64,000 nucleotides of DNA, taken from CALJFL01 sp963669435 (GTDB lineage: Bacteria > Pseudomonadota > Gammaproteobacteria > Pseudomonadales > Halieaceae). The first letter of the stretch is position 1. Every line of letters starts with the position of its first letter. A program made the translations under genes and the position numbers. The stretch is from contig OY770025.1 in NCBI GenBank assembly GCA_963669435.1, forward strand, positions 2,170,001 to 2,234,000, written 5' to 3'. The notes under the pieces are model-generated. The model was not told the origin of the DNA and made no database searches. It saw nothing but the letters and a program-made list of their open reading frames with translations. Of the stretch, positions 51,176-60,146 are shown one piece after another.

Positions 51176-51499
51176 ATGACTGAAACTGAATTCAATGATC
51201 TCATTGATAGCACCTTTGAGCGCCTCGAGCTGTCACTGGACGAGGTCGACGAGGATATTGATTACGAACTCGGAGGCGGCGTGCTTACGGTGCAGTTTGG
51301 CAATGGCACTACCATGGTGTTCAGTCGCCAGCCGCCCACTCGTCAATTGTGGGTCGCGGCCATCGCTGGCGGCTTTCACTTTGAATACGATGAGCAGGCG
51401 GGCGATTGGCGCAACACCCGGGATGGCACCCTTTTCGCCCCGTTTGTTGTAGAGCAGATGCAGGGGCAGGGCGGTGTCGAGTTTAGCTGGCAAGATTAA
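51176..51499 (+). CDS. cyaY: Iron-sulfur assembly protein CyaY (frataxin)
   Basis: A 107-residue frataxin-like protein from the ATG at 51176; the earlier start at 51143 has no conserved residues. An acidic first helix (TETEFNDLIDSTFERLELSLDEVDEDI) binds iron, and the beta sheet has LTVQFGNGTTMVF, RQPPTRQLWVA and FHFEYD. It modulates IscS in iron-sulfur cluster assembly. Its 3' end overlaps the start of the following gene by 26 bases. Confidence 0.93.
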   Translation: MTETEFNDLIDSTFERLELSLDEVDEDIDYELGGGVLTVQFGNGTTMVFSRQPPTRQLWVAAIAGGFHFEYDEQAGDWRNTRDGTLFAPFVVEQMQGQGGVEFSWQD

Positions 51500-52472
51500 A
51501 GCGACCGCCCTGGTTGGATCGCTGCTGAGCCTGGCTGCGAGCAACGCGGTGGCCCTTGAGCCGCTGTACGTGAAAAACTTAAGCCCGGTGGCGGGCCTGT
51601 TCGGCCTGCCGTCTCAGCGTTCTGCACAGACCGTAAATCGCGGTGAGAGCAGCCTGGCCCTGCATGCGTCAATCGCCAGTCACTATGTAGTCGACGGCGA
51701 CGATGACGAGGCAATCAACCTCGACGGAGAAACCCAGCGACTCGCGCTGGAGTGGCGCTATGGTCTTGCTGACAATTGGGAAGTGCAATTGGAAGTACCG
51801 TGGCTGGATCACAGCGGTGGTCACCTGGATTCCTTGATTGATGACTGGCATGAGTTGTGGGGTTTCTCCGATGGCGGGCGCTCCCAGGGGCCGTCGGATG
51901 TGCTCGACTATCACTATCGCTCCAGTGCCGACACGTTCGACTTACAGGATGATGCGTCCGGTGTGGGCGACGTTAGCCTCAGCCTGAGTCGGCAGATATA
52001 CCAGGACGCAGACGCGGCAGCATCCGTGGCACTGGGTTATAAGTTTGCCAGCGGCGAGGAGGAAGATTTCCTCGGCAGTGGCGAGGACGATTGGTTTGTG
52101 ACCCTGCGTTTCTCCGGGGCGCACCTGGCGGATTGGCCGCTGTATTGGCATGGCCAGTTGGGATACATGCGCGCTGGTGACGTGGACATTCTTGCGCAGG
52201 GCCAGGAAAACAACCTGTGGTTTGCCGGCCTTAGCGGTGATTGGCAGTTCAATGAGCGTTGGTCACTGCTGCTGCAGGTGGATGTGCATGCAGCGCCTGC
52301 AGATAGCGCGCTGGCGGCACTGGGCGATGAGGCGGTGATGCTGACAGTGGGCGGACGTTGGCGATTTCACCGAAATTGGGCGCTGGAGCTCAGTGTGGTG
52401 GAGGATGCCCAGGTAGAAACTGCGCCCGATGTCACCTTTCAGGGCAGCGTACGTTACTATTCCGGGCGATGA
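51474..52472 (+). CDS. DUF3187 family outer-membrane-like protein
   Basis: A 332-residue protein with a signal peptide (about 1-28) and amphipathic strands (such as QRLALEWRYGLADNWEVQLEVPWLDH) typical of the DUF3187 beta-barrel family. Function unknown. It may start at a GTG at 51474, inside cyaY; a later start is possible, but this one gives a proper signal peptide. It is convergent with argH, with one base between stops. Confidence 0.8.
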   Translation: MSSLAGKIKATALVGSLLSLAASNAVALEPLYVKNLSPVAGLFGLPSQRSAQTVNRGESSLALHASIASHYVVDGDDDEAINLDGETQRLALEWRYGLADNWEVQLEVPWLDHSGGHLDSLIDDWHELWGFSDGGRSQGPSDVLDYHYRSSADTFDLQDDASGVGDVSLSLSRQIYQDADAAASVALGYKFASGEEEDFLGSGEDDWFVTLRFSGAHLADWPLYWHGQLGYMRAGDVDILAQGQENNLWFAGLSGDWQFNERWSLLLQVDVHAAPADSALAALGDEAVMLTVGGRWRFHRNWALELSVVEDAQVETAPDVTFQGSVRYYSGR

Positions 52473-52473
52473 T

Positions 52474-53877
52474 TCAGCCTGGGCGTTGATCCAGCCTGAC
52501 TAGTGCGCGCTCGGCTGCTGCGGCCACCTGAGCGGGTGCTGTGCCCCCCAGGTGATCCCTCGCCGACAGCGACCCCTCCAGCGTAAGCACCTCGAACACG
52601 TCCTCGCCGATGTCGGAACAGAAGCCCTGCAGTACACTCAATTCCATCTCGGCCAGGTCCAGGCCGCTTTCCACCCCGTGAGCCACGGCCTTGCCGACGA
52701 CCTCGTGAGCGTCGCGGAAGGGCAGACCGAGGCCCACCAGGTAATCCGCCAGGTCGGTTGCGGTTGAAAAACCCCGGCGTGCGGCCTCGCGCATCTGCGC
52801 CTCTTTGGGCCGGATAGCCGGCACCATATCGGCGAAGGCGCGCAGGGAATCCAGCACGGTATCTACCGTATCGAACAGAGGCTCTTTATCTTCCTGGTTG
52901 TCCTTGTTGTAGGCCAGTGGCTGGCTCTTCATCAGGCTGAGCAAGGATACCAGGTGTCCGTTCACCCGGCCGACCTTGCCGCGCACCAGTTCCGGTACGT
53001 CGGGGTTTTTCTTTTGCGGCATGATCGATGAGCCGGTGCAGAACCGGTCCGGTAACTCGATGAAATCGAATTGCGCCGAGGTCCACAGCACCAGTTCTTC
53101 GGAGATGCGCGACAGGTGGGTCATCAGCAGGGCAGCGAAGCTGCAAAATTCAATGGCAAAGTCGCGATCGGACACTGAGTCCAGCGAGTTTTCCGTGGGC
53201 GAGTCAAAACCCAGTGCGGATGCAGTCATCGCACGTTTGATTGGGTAGGTTGTACCGGCGAGTGCAGCCGCCCCCAGGGGGCTCTGGTTCATGCGCGCCC
53301 GGCAATCCATCAGCCGGCCGTAGTCTCTCTCCAGCATTTCGTTCCATGCGAGCAGGTGGTGTCCAAAGGCTACCGGTTGCGCGGTTTGTAAATGGGTGAA
53401 ACCCGGCATGACGGTTGCCGTGTGCTGGGCGGCCAGTTCAATGGTGCCGCGCTGCAAGCGGGTGATCTCCTCGCCGATCCGGTCTATGGCTGCACGCAGA
53501 TAGAGCCGTATATCGGTCGCTACCTGGTCATTGCGGGAGCGGCCCGTGTGTAGCTTCTTACCGGTCACACCGATCAACTCAGTCAGGCGCGCCTCGATAT
53601 TCATGTGCACGTCTTCCAGTTCAACCGACCAGTTGAATTCCCCGCGGGTGATTTCTTCACCAATCTGCGCCAGGCCCGCCTGAATCTGCTCCAGCTCCCG
53701 GTCGCTGAGCACGCCAATTTCATTGAGCATGCTGGCGTGTGCCAGGGAGCCCTGGATATCCTGCGCGGCCATGCGCTGGTCAAACTGCACCGAGGCGGTG
53801 AAGCGCTGCACGAAGCTGTCCGTTGCCTCGGTGAAGCGACCGCCCCACAGTTTACTGGTATCCGGTTCTTTGCTCAT
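52474..53877 (-). CDS. argH: Argininosuccinate lyase
   Basis: A 467-residue enzyme of the aspartase/fumarase superfamily. The signature GSSIMPQKKNPD lies near residue 280-291, with the catalytic Ser in it; TSRLT and HTGRSRNDQ elements are at the expected places. It releases arginine and fumarate in the last step of arginine synthesis. It is divergent from the AlgZ-like sensor gene, as in Pseudomonas. Confidence 0.97.
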   Translation of the reverse strand: MSKEPDTSKLWGGRFTEATDSFVQRFTASVQFDQRMAAQDIQGSLAHASMLNEIGVLSDRELEQIQAGLAQIGEEITRGEFNWSVELEDVHMNIEARLTELIGVTGKKLHTGRSRNDQVATDIRLYLRAAIDRIGEEITRLQRGTIELAAQHTATVMPGFTHLQTAQPVAFGHHLLAWNEMLERDYGRLMDCRARMNQSPLGAAALAGTTYPIKRAMTASALGFDSPTENSLDSVSDRDFAIEFCSFAALLMTHLSRISEELVLWTSAQFDFIELPDRFCTGSSIMPQKKNPDVPELVRGKVGRVNGHLVSLLSLMKSQPLAYNKDNQEDKEPLFDTVDTVLDSLRAFADMVPAIRPKEAQMREAARRGFSTATDLADYLVGLGLPFRDAHEVVGKAVAHGVESGLDLAEMELSVLQGFCSDIGEDVFEVLTLEGSLSARDHLGGTAPAQVAAAAERALVRLDQRPG

Positions 53878-54059
53878 TCCCTGTACTGCCTTTTGTGCGC
53901 GGTGCCTTTATGCAAGGTGCCTTGGCTAAAAAGTAATCTGTCGGTACAAGCGTGTTGGGCTTGCCCGTGTTAATCAGGGATGCAAGTATACCAGTTAAGG
54001 CACCTCTGATTGATACGGTGATACCTCAGCGGAGCCTTAAGTTGGCGGGGGATTGCAGC

Positions 54060-55121
54060 ATGGCGGGTGCTGGGGGCGGTACTATACCCAGGCAGGAACA
54101 GGAGAGCTCCGGTGAATTTTTCATTCCGGACCTGTGCAGTCCGCGCTCCGTTTTTATCATGGTACTGCTCTCCGAGTTGCTGGTGTTGGTTTACACACTC
54201 GTGGTGAGCACATTGCCGCGCTTCAACTGGGACCTGCTGGCCACCAGCTCGCTTTTTGTACAGTGGGTGGTGATGTTAAGTGCAGCGCTGCTGTGCCAGT
54301 GCCGCGGACGTTTCAGTCGTATGAGCCTGCAAGCCGCTTCGACCAGCAGCATGGCCATTGTGGTGGCGGTGACGGCTATCAGCAGTTATCTCACCGCGCG
54401 TTTTTATCCCTTGCTGTTCCTGGGTGGTGTCGATTACTGGTGGGTGCTGCGCAATGTGCTGGTGGCTGTGGTTATCAGCGGTCTGGTACTGCGTTACTTC
54501 TACTTACAACAGCAGGTCAAGTTGCGCGAACGCAGTGAGATGCAGGCGCGACTCGACTCACTGCGTGCGCGTATTCGCCCGCACTTCCTGTTTAATACCA
54601 TGAACAGTATTGCCAGCCTGATCAGCTCCCGCCCGGCGGATGCCGAGCAGGCGGTGGAGGACCTGTCTGAGTTGTTTCGTGCGAGCCTGCAGGAAAACTA
54701 TCGCGATACCACCGTGGATGATGAACTGCACCTGTGTGAGCTTTACCTTGGTATCGAGCAGTTGCGGCTTGGCGATCGCCTGCAGGTGGCGTGGGAGTGT
54801 GAGCACAGCCTGCGTGAATTGCCTATGCCGGGGTTGATGTTACAACCGCTAGTGGAAAATGCCGTCTACCACGGCATTGCCCAGTTGCCCCAGGGTGGTG
54901 TTATCTCCATTCAAGTATCGCGCAGTGCCGAACAACTCACCGTTACCGTCGCCAATCCCGCACCCCAGGACAGCGGGCACCGGACGGGAATGCACATGGC
55001 CCTGGCTAATATTGAGCAGCGACTGCAGGGCCTGTTCGGTGATGCGGGTTCGCTCGAGGTCTCTAAATCTGACGGCAGCTACCGGGTAGAGCTCAGTTAT
55101 CCATTGGAGGCGCTGGCATGA
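54060..55121 (+). CDS. algZ: Sensor histidine kinase, AlgZ/FimS (LytS) type
   Basis: About 353 residues from the ATG at 54060; the longer frame to 53952 runs back toward argH. Four hydrophobic segments occupy the N-terminal half (about 30-150). The kinase half lacks the classical H-box; instead it has the LytS-type RPHFLFNTMNSIASL motif with its His, followed by the ATP-binding PLVENAVYHGI. It is paired with the overlapping AlgR-type regulator gene. In Pseudomonas this pair controls alginate, twitching and virulence genes; the targets here are unknown. Confidence 0.88.
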   Translation: MAGAGGGTIPRQEQESSGEFFIPDLCSPRSVFIMVLLSELLVLVYTLVVSTLPRFNWDLLATSSLFVQWVVMLSAALLCQCRGRFSRMSLQAASTSSMAIVVAVTAISSYLTARFYPLLFLGGVDYWWVLRNVLVAVVISGLVLRYFYLQQQVKLRERSEMQARLDSLRARIRPHFLFNTMNSIASLISSRPADAEQAVEDLSELFRASLQENYRDTTVDDELHLCELYLGIEQLRLGDRLQVAWECEHSLRELPMPGLMLQPLVENAVYHGIAQLPQGGVISIQVSRSAEQLTVTVANPAPQDSGHRTGMHMALANIEQRLQGLFGDAGSLEVSKSDGSYRVELSYPLEALA

Positions 55122-55840
55122 AGATACTGGTGGTCGATGATGAGCCGCTGGCCCGGGAGCGCCTGCAGCGTCTGCTCAAGTCACTGCAGCCGGAATCGGA
55201 ATGCCTGTTGGCCAGCAGTGGCGAGGATGCCCTGGTGCAGGTGGCCGCAGAAGAACCGGATTTATTGCTGCTCGATATCCGCATGCCTGGCATGGATGGT
55301 ATTGAGGTGGCAACCCGGTTGGAAGCACTGGAACGCCCACCCGCGGTAATTTTTTGTACAGCCTACGACGAGTACGCCCTGGAGGCCCTGCAGCACCAGG
55401 CCGTGGCCTATTTGCTCAAACCAGTACGCGAGGTAGAACTCGCGCGGGCGCTGGGTAGTGCCAGCCGGCTCAACCGGGTGCAGTTGGCCGCGCTGGCGGG
55501 TGACAGCGCGGCGCGCCGCCAGGTTAGCAGCCAGACCCACCGCGGTCTGGAAACCATGGCGGTGGCCGATATCCGCTGCTTTATCGCCGGGCAAAAATAC
55601 GTAACTGCCCACTCAGCGTCCGACGAGTTGCTATTACCCGATACCCTCAAAGACCTGGAGCAGGAGTTTGCGGGCGGTTTTGTGCGCGTCCATCGCAATG
55701 CCCTGGTCGCCCTGGCTTACATAGACAGGCTCAGTCGCCGCGACGAGGGCTGGCACGTGGACCTGGTGGGTTGTGACCAGAAGCCCGCTGTCAGTCGACG
55801 ACACCTCGGTGAGGTCAAGCAACGGCTGATAGATCGCTGA
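55118..55840 (+). CDS. algR: LytTR response regulator, AlgR type
   Basis: A 240-residue regulator. The receiver domain (about 1-120) has phosphoacceptor Asp53 (LLLLDIRMPGMD); the LytTR DNA-binding domain covers about 145-240 (CFIAGQKYVTAH, then FVRVHRNALVAL, then RRHLGEVKQRL). It overlaps the sensor gene by four bases (ATGA). It is followed by an 18-bp minisatellite and hemC, an order shared with Pseudomonas. Confidence 0.9.
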   Translation: MKILVVDDEPLARERLQRLLKSLQPESECLLASSGEDALVQVAAEEPDLLLLDIRMPGMDGIEVATRLEALERPPAVIFCTAYDEYALEALQHQAVAYLLKPVREVELARALGSASRLNRVQLAALAGDSAARRQVSSQTHRGLETMAVADIRCFIAGQKYVTAHSASDELLLPDTLKDLEQEFAGGFVRVHRNALVALAYIDRLSRRDEGWHVDLVGCDQKPAVSRRHLGEVKQRLIDR

Positions 55841-55855
55841 GCCCTGATTGCTGGC

Positions 55856-55928
55856 TGCGCCCTCCTTGCTCGCGGGGCCCTCTTTGCACGCTGGGCCTTC
55901 TTTGCGCTCTGGGCCCTCTTTTGCACTA
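55856..55928. repeat. 18-bp minisatellite between algR and hemC
   Basis: Four tandem units share the core GGGCC(C/T)TCTTTGC; the first is more diverged and the last has one extra T. The units begin at 55856, 55874, 55892 and 55910. A minus-strand frame through it reads an EGP-x-x-K type repeat but has no other coding support. Confidence 0.75.
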
Positions 55929-55997
55929 TGGGCATAGTCGCCGCCCGTGACGGCGGCTGCTATGATGTGCGCCGCCAGCAAAGCCGGGAGTCATTGG

Positions 55998-56927
55998 ATG
56001 TCCACAACAATCACCATCGCTACCAGGGAGAGTCCGCTGGCGCTGTGGCAGGCCGAATTTGTGCGCGCCGAGCTACGCAAATATCACCCTGGCTTGCAGG
56101 TGGACCTGTTGGGGATGACCTCCCGCGGTGACCAGTTGTTGGATGTGCCGCTGGCGAAGGTGGGCGGCAAAGGCCTGTTCGTCAAGGAACTGGAGACGGC
56201 CCTGCTGGACGGCAGCGCAGATATAGCGGTGCATTCCATGAAAGATGTGCCGATGGAGTTTCCAGCGGGGCTCGATTTAGCGGTCATCTGCGAGCGGGAA
56301 GACCCTACCGACGCCTTTGTCAGCAACCATTTTGAGTCTTTGGCGGCGTTGCCAGCGGGCAGTGTGGTGGGCACTTCCAGTCTGCGCCGTGAGTGCCAGC
56401 TACGCGCCCGCCGGCCGGACCTCGAGATACGTTTTCTGCGCGGTAACGTGAATACCCGCTTGCGCAAGCTGGATGAGGGTGAGTACGACGCTATTATCCT
56501 GGCCAGCGCGGGTTTGTTGCGCCTGGGCATGGGTGAGCGCATACGTGAAGCACTTTCAACCCAGGATTCGCTGCCCGCGGGCGGGCAGGGTGCGGTGGGT
56601 ATAGAGGTTCGCCAGGATGACAGTGCGACGATCGCGTTGCTGGAACCCCTGCATCACCCGGAGACCGCCTGCCGGGTCGAGGCAGAGCGGGCGATGAATC
56701 GGCGCCTGCAGGGTGGTTGCCAGGTGCCCATCGCCTGCTTTGCGGAACTGGATGCCGACGAAACGCTGTGGTTGCGGGGTCTGGTCGGCCGTCCGGATGG
56801 CTCCGTTTTGCTGCGAGCGGAGCAGCGCGCACCTGCCACTGATGCCCGGTCCCTTGGCGAGGCGGTAGCCGATGAGCTTTTGGCCCAGGGCGCGGCCGAT
56901 ATCCTTGCGCAGGTCTATGGCAGCTAG
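55998..56927 (+). CDS. hemC: Porphobilinogen deaminase (hydroxymethylbilane synthase)
   Basis: About 309 residues from the ATG at 55998. The cofactor-binding Cys241 (GGCQVPIACFAE) that holds the dipyrromethane is present, with the LLGMTSRGD and AVHSMKDVP segments near 38-45 and 78-85. It builds the linear tetrapyrrole from porphobilinogen. Its end overlaps the start of hemD, so the two are translationally coupled. It lies downstream of algR, as in Pseudomonas. Confidence 0.96.
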   Translation: MSTTITIATRESPLALWQAEFVRAELRKYHPGLQVDLLGMTSRGDQLLDVPLAKVGGKGLFVKELETALLDGSADIAVHSMKDVPMEFPAGLDLAVICEREDPTDAFVSNHFESLAALPAGSVVGTSSLRRECQLRARRPDLEIRFLRGNVNTRLRKLDEGEYDAIILASAGLLRLGMGERIREALSTQDSLPAGGQGAVGIEVRQDDSATIALLEPLHHPETACRVEAERAMNRRLQGGCQVPIACFAELDADETLWLRGLVGRPDGSVLLRAEQRAPATDARSLGEAVADELLAQGAADILAQVYGS

Positions 56928-57687
56928 TGTCCTTATCACCCGACCTGCGGCCCAGGCGGGGAGACTTTGCGATGCCCTGGCTTTGCAGGGTTTGCAGGTT
57001 CACGCGCAACCGCTGCTTGAGTTGAGCCCACTGGCGGCACTCGAGGCCGCCGACCAGCAATACCTGAGTAATCTGGACCAGTACCACCACCTTATCTTTA
57101 TCAGCGCTAATGCGGTCGAGTTTGGTATGCCACATATCCACTCCCGCTGGCCGCAGCTGCCGGTGGGTATTAATTGGTATGCGATTGGCGCCAGCACTGC
57201 CCAACAGTTGGCCAAAAACGGTGTGGTGCCTCTGTCCCCGCCCCTGGATATGACCAGTGAGGGGCTGTTGGCGTTACCTACATTACAGTCAGTAGAGGGC
57301 GATCGCGCCTTGCTTGTTAAGGGCCAGGGTGGTCGCGGCACCCTGCGCGATACGCTGGAATCTCGCGGCGCGCTGGTGGACGAACTGCGATGTTATCGTC
57401 GTAGCTGTCCCAGCCTGGCTGCGGGCGAGCTGGCGCAGAAGATCAGCGATTGGCAAATTGACCTGATAATCATCAGTAGTGGCGAGGGGCTGACCAATAT
57501 GTTGGCATTGCTTAGCCCGCAAGAAACCTCTAACTTACGGAATGTATCGCTGATGGTGCCGTCGCGTCGCATTGCGCGGGAAGCTGAAGCGATGGGCTTT
57601 GCAAACATAATGCTGGCCGACAACGCGTCCGATGCTGCGGTGGTCAACGCCGTAGCGGATTGGCAGGTCGGTTTGGGGGAAGGCTGA
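56917..57687 (+). CDS. hemD: Uroporphyrinogen-III synthase
   Basis: A 256-residue protein from the ATG at 56917, which overlaps the hemC end by 11 bases. It has the typical variable two-domain layout: a VLITRPAAQAGRL opening, LIFISANAVEFG near 58-69, and LIIISSGEGLTNML in the second domain near 180-193. It closes hydroxymethylbilane with inversion of ring D. The neighbours hemC and hemX/hemY agree with the assignment. Confidence 0.9.
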   Translation: MAASVLITRPAAQAGRLCDALALQGLQVHAQPLLELSPLAALEAADQQYLSNLDQYHHLIFISANAVEFGMPHIHSRWPQLPVGINWYAIGASTAQQLAKNGVVPLSPPLDMTSEGLLALPTLQSVEGDRALLVKGQGGRGTLRDTLESRGALVDELRCYRRSCPSLAAGELAQKISDWQIDLIIISSGEGLTNMLALLSPQETSNLRNVSLMVPSRRIAREAEAMGFANIMLADNASDAAVVNAVADWQVGLGEG

Positions 57688-58872
57688 GTGAGTGAGCAGC
57701 AGCAAGACAATAAAGAGACCGAAGCAAGTCAGGAAGACACCGCGCCGCCGGCCGATCCCACGTCCGCTACTGTAAAGGCGCCACCGCCTCCGCCTCCGCC
57801 ACCGAAACCGCCAGCTGGCCGTCGCGGTGGCGGCTTTATCGCCTGGCTGGCACTTTTACTGGGTATCGCGCTGGCGGCGGGGGCTGCGTTTGTCGTACAG
57901 CAAGCCCAGCAGCGGGAAATGCAGTTACTTGAACGCGTCTCCATTTTGGAAGAAGTTGCTGCCGGGGAGAAGGCAAGTCTCGATGCCAGTGAGCAGCGTC
58001 TGATGGAGCGGCTGGGTGGGGGCATGGAGTCCCTGCATGCCCTTATAAACACCGATATTCAGACCTTGGGGAATCGAACGAAATCCCAGGCAGAACAACT
58101 TGAGCAGTTGGAGTCCCAACTTGCAGAACAGCGCAAGGAAATGGCTCGTTTCAGTGCGGCCGACCGCGAAGACTGGCTGTTGGCAGAAGCGGAATACCTA
58201 CTGCGCCTGGCCAATCAACGGCTGATTATGACGGGCGATGTAGAGGCGGCCAAGGCCCTGCTCAGCAGTGCCGATGCGGTGCTGATGCAGCTGGATGATG
58301 TCGGCTTGCACGGAGCCCGGGCCGCGGTGGCGGCGGACCTGGCGGCGTTGCGCGCGGTACCCCGGCGCGATGTTGAAGGCGTGTACCTGCGCCTCGCGGC
58401 GCTTATTGACCAGGCGTCAGGTCTGGTGATATTCGAACTCCCCGACGTTGAAGCCCAGCCCGATGCCGTGCCCGCGGAGGACTGGCAGGGGCGGTTGCAG
58501 CAGGGCTACGAGTCGGCACTGCTCAAACTGTCCGACTACATCATCATTCGGCGTCGCGATGCGCCGATTCAGGCCCTCATGGATCCCCAGTGGGAAGGGC
58601 TGGTAAGACAGAATCTGCGTATGCTGCTGGAGCAGGCCCAGGTCGCGTTGCTGTCGGGCAACCAGTTGCTGTACACGGAGAGCCTGGAGCGCGCAGAGCA
58701 CTGGGTGGGCGAGTTCATGGAATCCGACGAGGCCGCGGCGCGCGCGATAGCGCGTGAGCTGGCTGCCCTCAAGAGTGAGGCGGTGGCGGTGCAGCTACCG
58801 GATATATCGCGGTCGCTGAGGGCGGTCGACGATGCCATGGCCTTGCGCCTGCAACAGAGCGGCGAGGGTTAG
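57688..58872 (+). CDS. hemX: HemX-like membrane protein of the haem operon
   Basis: A 394-residue protein starting at a GTG directly after the hemD stop. It has a polar, Pro-rich N-terminus containing eight consecutive Pro, one hydrophobic helix (about 50-70), and a long helical region with coiled-coil character (about 75-155). HemX proteins of this type are called uroporphyrinogen-III methyltransferase-like but have no methyltransferase domain; their role is probably to scaffold haem-synthesis enzymes at the membrane. Confidence 0.87.
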   Translation: MSEQQQDNKETEASQEDTAPPADPTSATVKAPPPPPPPPKPPAGRRGGGFIAWLALLLGIALAAGAAFVVQQAQQREMQLLERVSILEEVAAGEKASLDASEQRLMERLGGGMESLHALINTDIQTLGNRTKSQAEQLEQLESQLAEQRKEMARFSAADREDWLLAEAEYLLRLANQRLIMTGDVEAAKALLSSADAVLMQLDDVGLHGARAAVAADLAALRAVPRRDVEGVYLRLAALIDQASGLVIFELPDVEAQPDAVPAEDWQGRLQQGYESALLKLSDYIIIRRRDAPIQALMDPQWEGLVRQNLRMLLEQAQVALLSGNQLLYTESLERAEHWVGEFMESDEAAARAIARELAALKSEAVAVQLPDISRSLRAVDDAMALRLQQSGEG

Positions 58873-58875
58873 GCC

Positions 58876-60129
58876 ATGCGCAGGCTGTTTATCCTGGTCC
58901 TGGTTTCGCTCCTGTTGGGGGTGGGCATTGTTGCCCTGATTGAAACTGACCCCGGCTATGTGCTACTTGCGTATGGCAACTACACCCTGGAGAGCAGCCT
59001 GTGGGTAGGCCTGCTGTTGCTGCTGGTGTTCACGCTGCTGGTGTACGGGGTGGTGCGGCTGATTCGCAAGGTGTTTGCCGGCCAGAATTCCCTGATGAGC
59101 TGGCTCGGTTCACGCAAGACCCGGCAGGCCTCGCGGCTGACCAGCCGCGGCTTGATTAATTATATTGAAGGTAACTGGGCCAAGGCCCGCCGGCAGCTGC
59201 TGCGTGGTGCGGTCAATAACGAGACCCCACTGCTGAACTACCTGATGGCCGCGCGCGCCAGTTACGCCCTCAATGAACCGGATAAAATGCGCGAATACCT
59301 GGGTGCTGCGGAGGAGTCGGATTCAGAGGCGGGTATCGCCGTGGAATTGACCCAGGCCGAGCTCAAGCTCGCCGCGGGCCAGTATGAACAGGCGCTGGCC
59401 ACCCTGGTGCGGGCACGCCGCAATGCGGGTCGGCATCCCCACGTGCTCGACCTGATGTGCCAGGCCTATGAGGGCCTGCAGGACTGGAAGAACCTCGCGG
59501 AGTTGTTACCTGAGCTCAAGAAATACCAATTGATGCCCGAATCCGAGTTGCTGGGCCTGGGTCGTCGGGTGCATACGCAATTATTGCAGCAAGAACTCAG
59601 CGAAGGTGAGGCGGGAGCGGCGGAGTTGCACCAGCGCTGGAAAGCGCTACCAGCAGATCTGAAACAGGACCCCGAGTTACTGCATTTCTACGTGGCCATG
59701 CTGATCGAGCGCGCTGAACACGCCAGTGCCGAGAAGGTGCTAACGCGCGCCCTGAAACAAAACTGGAACAGCCCACTGGTGCGGCTGTTCGGCCTGGTGC
59801 AGGGGGCCAACCCGGCCCGCCAGCTGGGAGTCGCCGAAGGCTGGCTGAGTGGTCACGAAGGCGACCCTCTATTGATGCTTACCCTGGGGCGCCTGTCTGC
59901 GCGTAATAAACTGTGGGGTAAGGCGCGGGACTACTTTGAAAGTGGTTACAAGCTGCAGCATTCTCCGGAGGTGTGCGCCGAATTGGGCCGCCTGCTGGCC
60001 GCGCTGGGTGAAACCCGCTCCAGTGCCGCTTATTACCGCGAGGGTTTGCTGGCGCACGAACAAGAACTGCCGGATATTCCGCTGCCCATCCAGGCGATTT
60101 CCCGGTCCCATCAATTGCAGCGCAGGTAG
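58876..60129 (+). CDS. hemY: HemY family protein
   Basis: A 417-residue protein with two hydrophobic helices near the N-terminus (about 4-20 and 38-60) and a helical, TPR-like C-terminal domain (about 95-400) with repeats such as ARRQLLRGAVNNETPLLNYLMAARASYALNE. HemY-type proteins occur after hemX in proteobacterial haem operons and are thought to assist late haem synthesis. They are unrelated to the oxygen-dependent HemY oxidase of Gram-positives. It is convergent with ubiD. Confidence 0.9.
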   Translation: MRRLFILVLVSLLLGVGIVALIETDPGYVLLAYGNYTLESSLWVGLLLLLVFTLLVYGVVRLIRKVFAGQNSLMSWLGSRKTRQASRLTSRGLINYIEGNWAKARRQLLRGAVNNETPLLNYLMAARASYALNEPDKMREYLGAAEESDSEAGIAVELTQAELKLAAGQYEQALATLVRARRNAGRHPHVLDLMCQAYEGLQDWKNLAELLPELKKYQLMPESELLGLGRRVHTQLLQQELSEGEAGAAELHQRWKALPADLKQDPELLHFYVAMLIERAEHASAEKVLTRALKQNWNSPLVRLFGLVQGANPARQLGVAEGWLSGHEGDPLLMLTLGRLSARNKLWGKARDYFESGYKLQHSPEVCAELGRLLAALGETRSSAAYYREGLLAHEQELPDIPLPIQAISRSHQLQRR

Positions 60130-60146
60130 GCGCCTCACGGTAAGCG

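Noticed and set aside
55634..55981. Minus-strand frame with EGP-x-x-K repeats
   Set aside because: The repeats are just the reverse reading of the 18-bp intergenic minisatellite, and the frame overlaps algR antisense; no coding support.
58876..60129. Protoporphyrinogen oxidase for the gene named hemY
   Set aside because: No FAD-binding GxGxxG motif; it is the unrelated TPR-like HemY of proteobacterial haem operons.
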